Below are positions 17,107-26,201 of a DNA stretch of 52,098 nt, one piece after another. The translations under genes were made by a program, and so were the position numbers. This DNA is from Candidatus Lachnoclostridium pullistercoris. GTDB lineage: Bacteria; Bacillota; Clostridia; Lachnospirales; Lachnospiraceae. How positions within the stretch are numbered: the stretch's first letter is position 1; each line of letters opens with the position of its first letter. The stretch spans positions 1 through 52,098 of the forward strand of contig DWWL01000005.1 of NCBI GenBank assembly GCA_019119775.1, read 5' to 3'. Below the pieces are notes generated by a model, which worked only from the letters and a program-made list of their open reading frames with translations, was not told the origin of the DNA and searched no databases.

Positions 17107-17208
17107 AGGCGGGCCGAAAGGACCCGCAGGGGAATCCGAACCCCCCGGCCTGAAAGTCTGGAAAAATCCAGCTGAAAAGATCCAGGAACCTCCGGCCGAA
17201 AAAAAATC

Positions 17209-17237
17209 TTGACAATCTGAACAAAGTGCGTTAGAAT
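17209..17237 (+). promoter_or_regulatory. Promoter of the leucine operon
   Basis: TTGACA at 17209-17214, 17-base spacer, TAGAAT at 17232-17237: a strong housekeeping promoter just upstream of the T-box leader. The bases between the LCP stop (17106) and this promoter hold only weak hairpins and no convincing terminator. Confidence 0.85.
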
Positions 17238-17244
17238 TTTGGAA

Positions 17245-17555
17245 AATTGATTATGCGCGATGACGGGGAAAAAGCCTATCCAGGACGTGTACAGAGAGCT
17301 GCCGGGCGGTGCGAGGCAGAGATGTCGGATATGTATACTGGCCCCTGAGCACTCGGCTGAACCTTCCGCCGTCAGGGCAGGGGCAGTAGGCTGGAGCGGA
17401 ATCCCACCGTTATCAGGGAAGCGGTTCGTAATATACTGACCGTGCAGAGCGGCTGTCACACAGCAAGGAGAGTGGTACCGCGGGAGCTTTGAAGAATATA
17501 TGGCTCTCGTCTCTCAAGGGGCAATACCCTTGAGGGACGGGGGCCTTTTTGTATA
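17245..17555 (+). promoter_or_regulatory. T-box leader of leuA
   Basis: A typical tRNA-sensing T-box leader. Stem I shows the AGAGAGCTGCC... GGTGCGAGGCAG distal pattern at about 17292-17319. The conserved T-box motif reads GAGAGTGGTACCGCGG at about 17468-17483, with TGGT (17473-17476) able to pair with the ACCA end of an uncharged tRNA. A terminator hairpin follows. In starvation the antiterminator forms and leuACDB is read. The specifier codon is not certain: leucine codons CTG (17345-17347) and CTC (17352-17354) both sit near where it should be. Confidence 0.9.
17502..17550 (+). terminator. T-box regulated terminator
   Basis: Arms 17502-17520 and 17527-17545 form a 19-bp stem (three G-U pairs) with a six-base loop, followed by TTTTT. 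It lies about 160 bases before leuA, so it is a leader attenuator. Confidence 0.9.
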
Positions 17556-17708
17556 CCAGGAAATTTTTTTCTACAGCAAAACTTCACTCCCGCCCTCTGA
17601 AAGCCCCGCAGGTTCGTCTGCCCCGGCGAAGGCCGGCCGCCGGACGGACAGTTCCCGCCGCGGCATGGGAGTGCCGGGCATCAATGTTCAGTAAGGAGGA
17701 AAAACGAC

Positions 17709-19364
17709 ATGATGGATGTGACAAAGTATGGAATTGGCTACTACAACCCGCCGAAGAATGAGTACCGCTGGGTGAAGAAAGATCATATTGAGAAGGCTCC
17801 GGCCTGGTGCAGCGTGGATCTGCGGGACGGCAACCAGAGCCTGGTGGTGCCCATGAGCCTTGAGGAGAAGCTGGAATTTTTCAAGATGCTGGTAAAGATC
17901 GGCTTTAAGGAGATTGAAGTGGGATTTCCGGCAGCCAGCGAGACGGAGTATGAATTTTTAAGGACTCTGATCGAGAAGAACATGATTCCCGACGATGTGA
18001 CCGTACAGGTGCTGACCCAGTGCCGTGACCACATCATCCGCAGGACATTTGAGGCGGTGCAGGGAGCGCCCAGCGCCGTGATCCATTTTTACAACTCCAC
18101 CAGCGTGGCTCAGAGAGAGCAGGTATTTAAAAAGAGCAAGGATGAGATCAAGAAGATTGCCACGGACGGAGCCCGGCTGGTAAAGCAGCTGGCCGCTGAA
18201 TATCCCGGCAATTTCCGGTTTGAGTACAGCCCGGAGAGCTTTACGGGAACGGAGCCGGAATACGCGCTGGAGGTTTGCAACGAGGTGATCGACATCATGG
18301 AACCCACCCCGGAAAAGCCGATGATCATCAACCTGCCGGTGACGGTTTCCATGAGCATGAGCCACATTTACGCCAACCAGATCGAGTACATGAGCGACAA
18401 TTTAAAGCGCAGGGACAGCGTGATCTTAAGCGTCCATCCCCACAATGACAGAGGCTGCGGCGTGGCAGATACGGAGCTGGCAGTCCTTGCCGGGGCGGAC
18501 CGGGTGGAAGGCACCCTGTTTGGAAACGGAGAGCGAACCGGCAATGTGGACCTGATCACCCTGGCTTTGAACCTTTACACCCACGGAGTGGACCCCCATC
18601 TGGATTTCAGCGACATGCCCTCCATCGTGGAAGTGTATGAGAGAGTCACCAGGATGCACGTGTATGAGAGAACGCCTTACGCGGGAGCTTTGGTGTACGC
18701 GGCCTTCAGCGGCAGCCATCAGGACGCCATCGCAAAGGGCATGATCTGGAGAAAGGAACACGGACTCCACCGGTGGAACGTGCCCTACATCCCCATCGAT
18801 CCCACGGACATCGGACGCACCTACGACGGCGACGTGATCCGCATCAACAGCCAGAGCGGCAAGGGCGGCATCGGATTCCTGCTGGAGCAGAAGTACGGCT
18901 TTGTTCTTCCGCCGAAGATGCGGGAACATTTTGGATATGTGGTCAAATCTGTTTCCGACCATGCCCACAAGGAGATCCAGCCGGAGGAAGTTCTGGATGT
19001 GTTCCGCAGCACTTACCTGAACAAGAAGACGCCGGTGGAGGTCAAGAACATGCACTTTGTTCAGACCGACGGAATCGCCGTGACAGTGACGATCCAGACG
19101 GCGGACGGATCTCAGATGGAGGTTTCCGCGAGAGGAAACGGACGTCTGGATGCGGTGTGCAACGCGGTGAAGATCGCCACCGGATGGAATTTCACCATCA
19201 TGACCTACTCCGAGCACAGCTTAGAGCACGGCTCCACCAGTGAGGCAGCCTCCTACGTGGGACTCCAGTGGGGCGACGGAACTGTGACCTGGGGCGCAGG
19301 AACCGACACAGATATTATCCGCGCCGGCATCAAGGCAATGATCAGCGCGGTTAACAATAAATAA
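17709..19364 (+). CDS. leuA: 2-isopropylmalate synthase
   Basis: 551 residues. A DRE-type metallolyase TIM barrel comes first: [11 protein letters not shown] holds the metal/acid Asp and Arg, and [11 protein letters not shown] the metal-binding HxH-type pair. A C-terminal regulatory domain ends in [10 protein letters not shown]... and [12 protein letters not shown]. The length and sequence style match the longer type-2 LeuA (YxxPP start), which condenses acetyl-CoA with 2-oxoisovalerate and is usually inhibited by leucine. A TAAGGAGG site precedes the ATG at 17709; a second ATG follows directly. First gene of leuACDB under T-box control. Confidence 0.95.
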   Translation: MMDVTKYGIGYYNPPKNEYRWVKKDHIEKAPAWCSVDLRDGNQSLVVPMSLEEKLEFFKMLVKIGFKEIEVGFPAASETEYEFLRTLIEKNMIPDDVTVQVLTQCRDHIIRRTFEAVQGAPSAVIHFYNSTSVAQREQVFKKSKDEIKKIATDGARLVKQLAAEYPGNFRFEYSPESFTGTEPEYALEVCNEVIDIMEPTPEKPMIINLPVTVSMSMSHIYANQIEYMSDNLKRRDSVILSVHPHNDRGCGVADTELAVLAGADRVEGTLFGNGERTGNVDLITLALNLYTHGVDPHLDFSDMPSIVEVYERVTRMHVYERTPYAGALVYAAFSGSHQDAIAKGMIWRKEHGLHRWNVPYIPIDPTDIGRTYDGDVIRINSQSGKGGIGFLLEQKYGFVLPPKMREHFGYVVKSVSDHAHKEIQPEEVLDVFRSTYLNKKTPVEVKNMHFVQTDGIAVTVTIQTADGSQMEVSARGNGRLDAVCNAVKIATGWNFTIMTYSEHSLEHGSTSEAASYVGLQWGDGTVTWGAGTDTDIIRAGIKAMISAVNNK

Positions 19365-19387
19365 AGAGACAGAGGGGAAAAAGCGAT

Positions 19388-20647
19388 ATGGGAATGACAA
19401 TGACGCAGAAAATTCTGGCCGCCCACGCAGGGCTTGAGAGTGTGGAGGCAGGGCAGTTAATCAACGCCCGCTTAGACGAGGTGCTGGGAAATGACATCAC
19501 CACTCCGGTGGCCATCAATGAATTTAAGAAAGCCGGGTTTGACCGGGTATTTGACAAGACAAAGATCAATATTGTGCTGGATCATTTTGTGCCGAACAAG
19601 GACATCAAGGCGGCGGAGCAGTCGAAGCAGTGCCGGGAGTTTGCGGGAAAATACGGGATCGTCAATTTCTTCGACGTGGGAGAGATGGGCATCGAGCACG
19701 CCCTGCTCCCGGAGAAAGGGATCGTGACAGCGGGAGACTGCGTCATCGGCGCGGACAGCCACACCTGCACCTACGGAGCTCTGGGAGCGTTTTCCACAGG
19801 GGTGGGAAGCACGGACATGGCGGCCGGCATGGCCACCGGCCAGTGCTGGTTTAAGGTTCCTGCGGCGATCCGCATCGTGCTCACCGGCAGCCTGCAGCCC
19901 ATGGTCAGCGGAAAAGACCTGATCCTGCACATCATCGGAAAGATCGGCGTGGACGGAGCCCTTTATAAGAGCATGGAATTCACCGGCCCGGGAGTGGCCT
20001 CCCTCTCCATGGACGACCGCTTAAGCGTCTGCAACATGGCCATCGAGGCCGGAGCGAAAAACGGCATTTTCCCGGTGGATGAGACGACCATCGCCTACTT
20101 AACGGGGAGAAGCCAGAGCCCCTGGACCGTGTACGAGGCGGACGAGGACGCCTGCTATGAGCAGACCATAGAGATCGATTTAAGCCAGCTGGAACCCACA
20201 GTTTCCTGGCCCCATCTGCCGGAGAACACAAAGCCGGCCTCTGAGGGAAAAGACATTAAAATCGATCAGGTAGTGATCGGCAGCTGCACCAACGGCCGCA
20301 TGGAAGATATGGAGGCAGCGTGGAAGATCTTAAAGGGAAAGCATGTGGCTAAGGGCGTGAGGGCCATCATCATCCCCGCCACCATGGCGATTTACCGGGA
20401 GTGCCTGGTGAGAGGCTGGACCACCGATTTTGTGGACGCCGGATGTGTAGTGTCCACCCCCACCTGCGGTCCCTGCCTGGGCGGATATATGGGAATCCTG
20501 GCGGAAGGAGAGCGCTGCGTTTCCACCACCAACCGGAACTTTGTGGGACGTATGGGACATGTAAAGAGCGAGGTCTACTTAGCCAGCCCGGCGACGGCGG
20601 CGGCCAGCGCCATTACCGGCTATATCACCGACCCGCGCACCATCTGA
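19388..20647 (+). CDS. leuC: 3-isopropylmalate dehydratase, large subunit
   Basis: 419 residues of the aconitase superfamily. The three iron-sulphur ligands are visible in IGSCTNGR and in CGPCLGG, within [40 protein letters not shown] is the substrate-binding stretch. With LeuD it isomerises 2-isopropylmalate to 3-isopropylmalate through a 4Fe-4S cluster. It starts 23 bases after leuA; leuD follows after 66 bases. Confidence 0.95.
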   Translation: MGMTMTQKILAAHAGLESVEAGQLINARLDEVLGNDITTPVAINEFKKAGFDRVFDKTKINIVLDHFVPNKDIKAAEQSKQCREFAGKYGIVNFFDVGEMGIEHALLPEKGIVTAGDCVIGADSHTCTYGALGAFSTGVGSTDMAAGMATGQCWFKVPAAIRIVLTGSLQPMVSGKDLILHIIGKIGVDGALYKSMEFTGPGVASLSMDDRLSVCNMAIEAGAKNGIFPVDETTIAYLTGRSQSPWTVYEADEDACYEQTIEIDLSQLEPTVSWPHLPENTKPASEGKDIKIDQVVIGSCTNGRMEDMEAAWKILKGKHVAKGVRAIIIPATMAIYRECLVRGWTTDFVDAGCVVSTPTCGPCLGGYMGILAEGERCVSTTNRNFVGRMGHVKSEVYLASPATAAASAITGYITDPRTI

Positions 20648-20713
20648 CCGCGGAAACCTGCAGGAACAGTCTGCGCTCCGGCGCGCATTTTGCACAGAGA
20701 AAGGAAAAAAGCT

Positions 20714-21196
20714 ATGGAAGCAACAGGATTTGTACATAAATACCCGGACAATGTGGATACGGACGTGATCATCCCGGCCCGCTACTTAAACACTCCCGAC
20801 GCGAAGGAGCTGGCGGCCCACTGCATGGAGGACATTGATCCGGATTTCATCCATAAAGTAAAAGAGGGAGACATTATTGTGGGCGGAGCCAATTTTGGCT
20901 GCGGCTCCAGCAGGGAGCACGCGCCGTTAGCCATCAAGACGGCGGGGATCTCCTGCGTCATCGCTGCCACCTTTGCCCGCATTTTTTACCGCAACGCCAT
21001 CAATATCGGCCTTCCCATTCTGGAGTGCCCGGCGGCCAGCGCCGCGATCCAGGCGGGAGATAAGGTGAAGGTGGATTTTGACACCGGCGTGATCACAGAC
21101 GAGACTACGGGGGAAACCTTCAAGGCGCAGCCGTTTCCGCCCTTTATCCAGAATATCATCAAAGCCGGCGGTCTGATGAAGAGCATTGAGAAATAG
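20714..21196 (+). CDS. leuD: 3-isopropylmalate dehydratase, small subunit
   Basis: 160 residues. [14 protein letters not shown] at the start and [11 protein letters not shown] in the middle (the swivel-domain substrate loop) are the LeuD signatures; length is normal for the short archaeal/clostridial type. The ATG at 20714 is preferred over an upstream TTG because AAAGGA lies just before it. Partner of LeuC. Confidence 0.95.
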   Translation: MEATGFVHKYPDNVDTDVIIPARYLNTPDAKELAAHCMEDIDPDFIHKVKEGDIIVGGANFGCGSSREHAPLAIKTAGISCVIAATFARIFYRNAINIGLPILECPAASAAIQAGDKVKVDFDTGVITDETTGETFKAQPFPPFIQNIIKAGGLMKSIEK

Positions 21197-21209
21197 GGAG
21201 GAAGAGACG

Positions 21210-22280
21210 ATGGAAAAGCAGATTGCAGTGATCCGGGGAGACGGGATCGGTCCGGAAATTGTGGAGCAGGCCCTGCGGGTCATGGATGCGGCGGCGAAAA
21301 AATACGGCCATACCTTCCGCTATGTGGATGTGGACATGGGCGGAATCGCCATTGACCATTTTGGAGAACCGCTCCCGGCGGCGGAGCTTGAGAAATGTCT
21401 GGCTTCAGACAGCGTGCTTTTAGGGGCGGTGGGCGGCCCGAAGTGGGACTCCATGCCGGGAGATAAGCGGCCGGAGAAGGGACTTTTAGCTCTCCGCTCC
21501 GGGATGGGGCTTTACTCCAACAACCGCCCGGCAAAGCTCTGGCCCCAGCTGGCGGACGCCAGCCCCCTAAAGCCGGAGATCGTGGCAAAGGGCATTGATT
21601 TTATCGTGGTCCGGGAGCTGATCGGCGGCGTGTATTTCGGAGAGCACCGCACGGAGGAGGCTGACGGAGAGCAGAAGGCCACGGACGTGATGAGCTACTC
21701 TGAGCATGAGATTGAGCGCATCGGCCGCATCGCCTTTGAGACGGCAGGAAAGAGGAGAAAGAAAGTGACCAGCATCGACAAGGCCAACGTGCTGGACACC
21801 AGCCGGCTCTGGAGAAAGGTGATGCACCGCCTGGCAGAGGAGTACAGCGGCATCGAGTACTCCGATATGCTGGTGGACAACGCGGCCATGCAGATCGCGA
21901 AGGATCCCAGTCAGTTTGACGTGATCGTGACGGAGAACATGTTCGGCGACATCCTCTCTGACGAGGCCAGCATGATCACCGGTTCCATCGGCATGATTCC
22001 CTCTTCCAGCCTGGGAGAAGGCAGCCGCGGGCTTTACGAGCCCATCCACGGCTCCGCCCCCGACATTGCCGGCCAGGACAAGGCCAACCCCATCGGAACC
22101 ATTCTGTCTGCGGCCATGATGTTAAAGTACAGCTTTGACATGGATGAGGAGGCGGCAGCCATCGAGGCCGCGGTGAACCGGGTCCTTGACGAGGGGCTTC
22201 GCACGGCGGACATGATGGCGGAGGGCTGCCGGCTGGTGGGCTGCTCGGAAATGGGCGATGCCATTTTAAAATACCTTTGA
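21210..22280 (+). CDS. leuB: 3-isopropylmalate dehydrogenase
   Basis: 356 residues of the isocitrate/isopropylmalate dehydrogenase family. IRGDGIGPEIVEQ begins the fold; the 3-isopropylmalate loop LLALRSGMGLYSNNRPAKL, the metal site FGDILSDEASM and the NAD adenine loop EPIHGSAPDIAGQDKANP are all present. It oxidises and decarboxylates 3-isopropylmalate to 2-oxoisocaproate. GGGAGGA precedes the ATG at 21210; the frame extends upstream over the end of leuD but without a better site. Last gene of the operon. Confidence 0.95.
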   Translation: MEKQIAVIRGDGIGPEIVEQALRVMDAAAKKYGHTFRYVDVDMGGIAIDHFGEPLPAAELEKCLASDSVLLGAVGGPKWDSMPGDKRPEKGLLALRSGMGLYSNNRPAKLWPQLADASPLKPEIVAKGIDFIVVRELIGGVYFGEHRTEEADGEQKATDVMSYSEHEIERIGRIAFETAGKRRKKVTSIDKANVLDTSRLWRKVMHRLAEEYSGIEYSDMLVDNAAMQIAKDPSQFDVIVTENMFGDILSDEASMITGSIGMIPSSSLGEGSRGLYEPIHGSAPDIAGQDKANPIGTILSAAMMLKYSFDMDEEAAAIEAAVNRVLDEGLRTADMMAEGCRLVGCSEMGDAILKYL

Positions 22281-22283
22281 CGG

Positions 22284-22308
22284 AAAATGTCTTCGGGTTC
22301 ACATTTTT
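22284..22308 (+). terminator. Possible weak terminator after leuB
   Basis: AAAATGT (22284-22290) can pair with ACATTTT (22301-22307) around a 10-base loop, and the descending arm runs into Ts. The stem is short and A/T-rich, so confidence is low. Confidence 0.35.
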
Positions 22309-22395
22309 ATGACTCTTTTATCACAATTCGGACACAATTCACTGGTACACTAAGGCCATGAAATGAAAAAGAGGTAAGTGAAAGGAGACATAAAT

Positions 22396-23751
22396 ATGTA
22401 CGAGGATTTCAATAACTCAGACATTTATAATAATCAGAACGAAGAAAATAATAATTCCATGATCCCGGGAGGATTTATTCCGGAAGAGCCGAAGCGCCCG
22501 AAAAAGAAACACGGCATGGGCAAGAAGGTAGCCCTGCTGACAGCGGCGGCCCTGCTGTTCGGAACGGTTTCCGGCGGCACGATGGTGGGGATCAATATGG
22601 CAGCGGATTATTTTAACCGCCAGCAGAATCCGGCTAAAACGGAGCTGACCACCGCTCCTGCCGCCGGCCAGGATGACTCCTCCGACAGCGAAGACGCTAT
22701 AAACGGCACGCCGGTGTCCACTACGCTGGACGTTTCTTCCATTGTGGAGAAGGCAATGCCGTCGGTAGTGGCAATCAACAACCGCATGGTTGTGGAGAGC
22801 AACAACTGGTTCTTCGGACCTCAGCAGTACGAGGCGGACAGCGCCGGTTCCGGCATCATCATCGGACAGAACGACACAGAGCTTCTGATTGTCACCAACA
22901 ATCATGTGGTGGAAAATTCGGAAGATCTGTCGGTGGTATTCATCGACAATACATCCGTGAAGGCCAACATCAAGGGCACAGACGCGGACAACGACCTGGC
23001 AGTGATCGCCGTCAATCTGGCAGATATTCCGGCAGACACCATGAGCCAGATTTCCATCGCCGTCATGGGCGACTCTGACGCCTTAAAGGTAGGTCAGGGA
23101 GTCGTTGCCATCGGAAATGCCCTGGGCTACGGACAGTCCGTGACAGTGGGATACATCAGTGCCCTGAACAGAGAAGTGCGCACCGATGAGGACAATGTCA
23201 CCAGAAACCTGCTCCAGACGGATGCGGCCATCAATCCCGGCAACAGCGGCGGCGCTCTCTTAAATATGAGCGGCGAGGTCATCGGCATCAACTCCGCGAA
23301 GTATTCAGACACCAGCGTGGAGGGCATGGGCTATGCCATTCCCATCTCCGCAGTGAAGGACATCATCAATGAGCTGATGAACACGAAGACCAGAACGGAA
23401 GTGGACGAGAGCCGCCAGGGCTATCTGGGCATCCAGGCTCTGACCATTGACCAGGCTTACGCCAACACCTTCGGAATGCCTCAGGGCGTTTACGTATACA
23501 AGATCACAGAAGGCGGCGCAGCCTCCAAATCCGACCTGCGTGAGAAAGACATCATCACCAAATTTGACGGTTCTTCCGTGAGAAGCATGGAAGATCTTCA
23601 GAAGATGCTGACCTACTACGAAGGCGGCGACACGGTGACGCTGACGGTTCAGACCCTGGAAAACGGCCAGTATGTGGAGAGAGAGGTGCAGATCACTCTG
23701 GACTACAAGCCGGCGGACGACGCGGTGGACAGCGGAAATACGCAGAACTGA
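22396..23751 (+). CDS. HtrA/DegP-type membrane-anchored serine protease
   Basis: 451 residues. An Asn-rich cytoplasmic start and one membrane anchor (about 45-68) precede a trypsin-like domain with His170 (TNNHVVE), Asp200 (DNDLAV) and Ser284 (GNSGGA), and a C-terminal PDZ domain (about 340-435). HtrA enzymes degrade or refold misfolded proteins at the outer membrane face and wall. The ATG at 22396 is chosen because AAAGGAG lies 9 bases upstream; a GTG at 22378 precedes that site. It stands alone between the leu and thi operons. Confidence 0.92.
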   Translation: MYEDFNNSDIYNNQNEENNNSMIPGGFIPEEPKRPKKKHGMGKKVALLTAAALLFGTVSGGTMVGINMAADYFNRQQNPAKTELTTAPAAGQDDSSDSEDAINGTPVSTTLDVSSIVEKAMPSVVAINNRMVVESNNWFFGPQQYEADSAGSGIIIGQNDTELLIVTNNHVVENSEDLSVVFIDNTSVKANIKGTDADNDLAVIAVNLADIPADTMSQISIAVMGDSDALKVGQGVVAIGNALGYGQSVTVGYISALNREVRTDEDNVTRNLLQTDAAINPGNSGGALLNMSGEVIGINSAKYSDTSVEGMGYAIPISAVKDIINELMNTKTRTEVDESRQGYLGIQALTIDQAYANTFGMPQGVYVYKITEGGAASKSDLREKDIITKFDGSSVRSMEDLQKMLTYYEGGDTVTLTVQTLENGQYVEREVQITLDYKPADDAVDSGNTQN

Positions 23752-23823
23752 CAGGGAAGGCAGCCGGAAGACGGATCGAAACGGAATTTTATACATGCGC
23801 CGGACGGCAGCTGTCCGGCTTTG

Positions 23824-23859
23824 CGGGAGACGGAGATTACTCTTGTCTCCCGTTTTTTT
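23824..23859 (+). terminator. Terminator after the HtrA gene
   Basis: Stem CGGGAGAC (23824-23831) with GTCTCCCG (23845-23852) followed by seven Ts. A second G/C-rich hairpin (GCCGGAC...GTCCGGC) lies just upstream at about 23800-23820. Confidence 0.85.
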
Positions 23860-23871
23860 CAGTGCTATAAT
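23843..23871 (+). promoter_or_regulatory. Promoter of the thiamine operon
   Basis: TTGTCT at 23843-23848, 17-base spacer, extended -10 TGC-TATAAT ending at 23871. The -35 overlaps the descending arm of the preceding terminator. The transcript would start about 80 bases before the TPP aptamer. Confidence 0.65.
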
Positions 23872-23956
23872 GGGGAAGACAGATACATCCGCGGCAGCTG
23901 CCGGATGGGTATGCAGGCATATCCGACCGGCTTGCGGAACGCGGAAATAAAATGAA

Positions 23957-24045
23957 AACGGGGAGCTTGCAAAAGCAGGCTGAGAGGAGGCTGGACTGTC
24001 TCGACCCGACAACCTGATTTGGGTAATGCCAACGTAGGGACTTAG
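23957..24045 (+). promoter_or_regulatory. TPP riboswitch (THI element)
   Basis: The conserved THI-box parts are present in order: GGGGAGC (from 23960), GCTGAGAGG, GACCC, ACCTGATTTGGGTAATGCC and AACGTAGGGA (ending 24040). It binds thiamine diphosphate; the downstream thi genes and terminator support control of salvage by TPP level. Confidence 0.95.
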
Positions 24046-24050
24046 GACAG

Positions 24051-24078
24051 GGGACATACGGAGGTATGTCTCATTTTT
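24051..24078 (+). terminator. Riboswitch expression-platform terminator
   Basis: GGGACATAC (24051-24059) pairs with GTATGTCTC (24064-24072, one G-U), followed by ATTTTT. It is immediately downstream of the TPP aptamer, so TPP binding should favour it. Confidence 0.85.
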
Positions 24079-24107
24079 GTTTAACGGGAATGTTTCCGGT
24101 TAAACAA
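24079..24107 (+). other. Second hairpin between TPP riboswitch and thiW
   Basis: GTTTAAC and GTTAAAC arms, plus an inner GGA/TCC helix across one mismatch, form a hairpin right after the terminator. The role is not clear; it could be a 5'-end stabiliser of the read-through transcript or part of a ribosome-site control. No T-run follows. Confidence 0.5.
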
Positions 24108-24182
24108 AACATGTTCCGCAGCAGGATTCTTTCTTAGTTCAGCAGAAAACTTTACAGCAGTTCCCTGGATGGAGGGATGAAG

Positions 24183-24713
24183 ATGAAGAAAAAAACAGAT
24201 GGTCAGGAAATGGTAAACGTGAGAAAGCTGGCGGTGGCCGGCGTGCTGGCGGCAGTGGCAGTGGCCTGCTCGCCCTTAAGCATTCCCATCGGGGCGTCCA
24301 AATGCTTTCCCGTCCAGCACATGGTGAATGTGCTGGCGGCTGTATTTCTGGGGCCCTGGTACGGAGTGGGGATGGCTTTTGTCACCAGCCTGGTCCGGAA
24401 CCTGATGGGGACGGGCAGCCTGCTGGCCTTTCCCGGCAGCATGTGCGGGGCGCTCTGCTGCGGCCTCATGTTTGCCGGGACGGGAAAGCTGTGGCTGACT
24501 TATGCGGCTGAGATCGTGGGCACAGGGATCATAGGCGGTCTGGCGGCCTGGCCGGTGGCCGTGTGGCTTATGGGAAATGAGGCGGCCGCCTTTGCCTACG
24601 TGCTGCCCTTTCTGGTGTCCACCACAGGCGGCACCGCCATCGCCGCGGCAGTGATTGCCGTGTTGAAGAAAAGCGGCGGCTTTGCCGTGATGAAGGAGGC
24701 TGTGAGAGGATGA
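24183..24713 (+). CDS. thiW: ThiW, thiamine-precursor S-component of an ECF transporter
   Basis: 176 residues, almost wholly hydrophobic with five to six membrane segments. The start (VRKLAVAGVLAAVAVACSPLSIPIGASKCFPVQHMVNV) and SLVRNLMGTGSLLAFPGSMCGALCCG are characteristic of ThiW, the predicted hydroxyethylthiazole uptake protein that works with a shared ECF module. The energising subunits are not in the window. The ATG at 24183 is chosen because GGAGGG at 24171-24176 is six bases before it but abuts the ATG at 24177. It overlaps thiM by four bases and follows a TPP riboswitch. Confidence 0.92.
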   Translation: MKKKTDGQEMVNVRKLAVAGVLAAVAVACSPLSIPIGASKCFPVQHMVNVLAAVFLGPWYGVGMAFVTSLVRNLMGTGSLLAFPGSMCGALCCGLMFAGTGKLWLTYAAEIVGTGIIGGLAAWPVAVWLMGNEAAAFAYVLPFLVSTTGGTAIAAAVIAVLKKSGGFAVMKEAVRG

Positions 24714-25567
24714 AGAGAGAGCTGATGGAAAATGAGAGCGCAGGGGAGAGCGCGGCGTATCTCCGTCTGGTGCGGGAGACGGCCCCGAGAGTTCACTGCA
24801 TTGCCAATCTGGCCGCCGGGCCGGATGTGGCCAATATCCTTTTAGCCGCCGGGGCCAGGCCGATCCTGGCTCAGGAGGCGGAGGAGGCGGGGGAGATAGC
24901 CGCCGCCTGCAGCGCGGCTGTCTTAAATTTCGGGACGCCGGACCGGGAAAAACTCCGGGCGCTACTGGCTGCCGGTCTGGCGGCGAAGGCCGCCGGCGTG
25001 CCGGTGACGGCTGACCCGGTGGGAGCCGGGGCCAGTGCCTGGAGAAGGGAAGAGATCCTGAAGATCCTGGAAAAGATCCGGCCGGATGTGATCCACTGCA
25101 ATTTCTCCGAGGCCCTTGTTCTGTCCGGGGAGCCGTCAAAATTTCAGGGAGTGGACAGCGCCGGAGCCAGCCTTGAGGAGCGGATCCGCCAGGCGGAGCG
25201 GACGGCGGGGCAGTACGGCTGCACCGTTCTTCTGAGCGGGGCGGAGGACGTGGTGTCCGACGGTGAGCGGACGATGGTGATCCGGGGAGGAAGTCCCGCC
25301 ATGGGCCTTGTCACCGGCACCGGCTGTATGCTCTCCGCCCTGGCCGGGGCATTCTGCGGGGCGGGAAACGTTTCCCAGGGAGAGAGGACGCAGAGTTTCC
25401 TCAGGGCGGCAGCGGCGGCGTCTTCTTTCTGGAAAGCCTGCGGTGAGCTGGCCTGGAAGGAGACGGAAGCGGCCGGCGGCGGAGCGGGAACCTTTCACGT
25501 AAAGCTGTTCGACGCGGCCGGCAGTATGAGAGAATGGAGGGAGAACATTGAAGATATCACCGGATAA
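24710..25567 (+). CDS. thiM: Hydroxyethylthiazole kinase
   Basis: 285 residues of the ribokinase-like ThiM family. VHCIANLAAGPDVANILLAAGARPI is the substrate-binding start, VTADPVGAGASAWR and DVIHCNFSEA (usual GN(x)SE) the middle motifs, and GLVTGTGCMLSALAGAF the nucleotide/anion-hole motif with the catalytic Cys region. It phosphorylates the thiazole brought in by ThiW. Its ATG overlaps the thiW stop (ATGA) and its end overlaps thiE. Confidence 0.93.
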   Translation: MKRELMENESAGESAAYLRLVRETAPRVHCIANLAAGPDVANILLAAGARPILAQEAEEAGEIAAACSAAVLNFGTPDREKLRALLAAGLAAKAAGVPVTADPVGAGASAWRREEILKILEKIRPDVIHCNFSEALVLSGEPSKFQGVDSAGASLEERIRQAERTAGQYGCTVLLSGAEDVVSDGERTMVIRGGSPAMGLVTGTGCMLSALAGAFCGAGNVSQGERTQSFLRAAAAASSFWKACGELAWKETEAAGGGAGTFHVKLFDAAGSMREWRENIEDITG

Positions 25568-26201
25568 AATACGGCTGTACGGAGTTACGGACAGAACCTG
25601 GCTGGGGAAAATGTCCCTGGAGGCGGCTGTGGAGGAGGCTCTGCGGGGCGGAGTGACGATGCTGCAGCTGAGGGAAAAGCATGCGGGCCATGAGGAGCTG
25701 GTAAATATGGCCCTGCGGTTAAAGCCCCTGTGCCGCCGGTACGGGGTGCCCCTCATCATTAACGACGATGTGCAGGCAGCGCTGGAGGCGGACGCGGACG
25801 GCGTCCATGTGGGCCAGGACGACATGGCGGTGACGGAGGCCAGAAGGATTCTGGGAGCTGACAAGATCGTGGGGGCCAGCGCCCACAACAGAGAAGAAGC
25901 CGCTCTGGCAGAGCGCCAGGGAGCGGATTACCTGGGGAGCGGGGCAGTATTTGGCTCGTCCACCAAAACAGACGCCACAGTCCTTTCCAGAGAGGAGCTG
26001 ACGGCGATCTGCAGGACGGTTTCCATTCCTGTGGCCGCCATCGGAGGCATCACGGAGGAAAACGGGATGGAGCTGGCCGGCACAGGAGTGAGCGGGATTG
26101 CCGTAGTCAGCGGGATTTTCGCGGCAAAAGATATTGAACAGGCCGCCGCGCGCTTAAGGGCGCTGGCGGAAGAGATCGCAGGGAGGGGAAGAGAGAGATG
26201 A
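25548..26201 (+). CDS. thiE: Thiamine-phosphate synthase
   Basis: 217 residues, TIM barrel. YGVTDRTW at the start, the pyrophosphate loop [10 protein letters not shown], the motif [11 protein letters not shown] and the C-terminal AIGGITEEN are the ThiE signatures. It joins HMP diphosphate and thiazole phosphate to thiamine phosphate. The start is a TTG at 25548 inside the end of thiM, preceded by GGAGGGAGAA; the 20-base overlap suggests coupling. Confidence 0.93.
   Translation: MKISPDKIRLYGVTDRTWLGKMSLEAAVEEALRGGVTMLQLREKHAGHEELVNMALRLKPLCRRYGVPLIINDDVQAALEADADGVHVGQDDMAVTEARRILGADKIVGASAHNREEAALAERQGADYLGSGAVFGSSTKTDATVLSREELTAICRTVSIPVAAIGGITEENGMELAGTGVSGIAVVSGIFAAKDIEQAAARLRALAEEIAGRGRER

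Noticed and set aside
17345-17354. Firm assignment of the T-box specifier codon
   Set aside because: Two leucine triplets lie close together and the usual landmark bases are missing, so choosing one by eye would be a guess.
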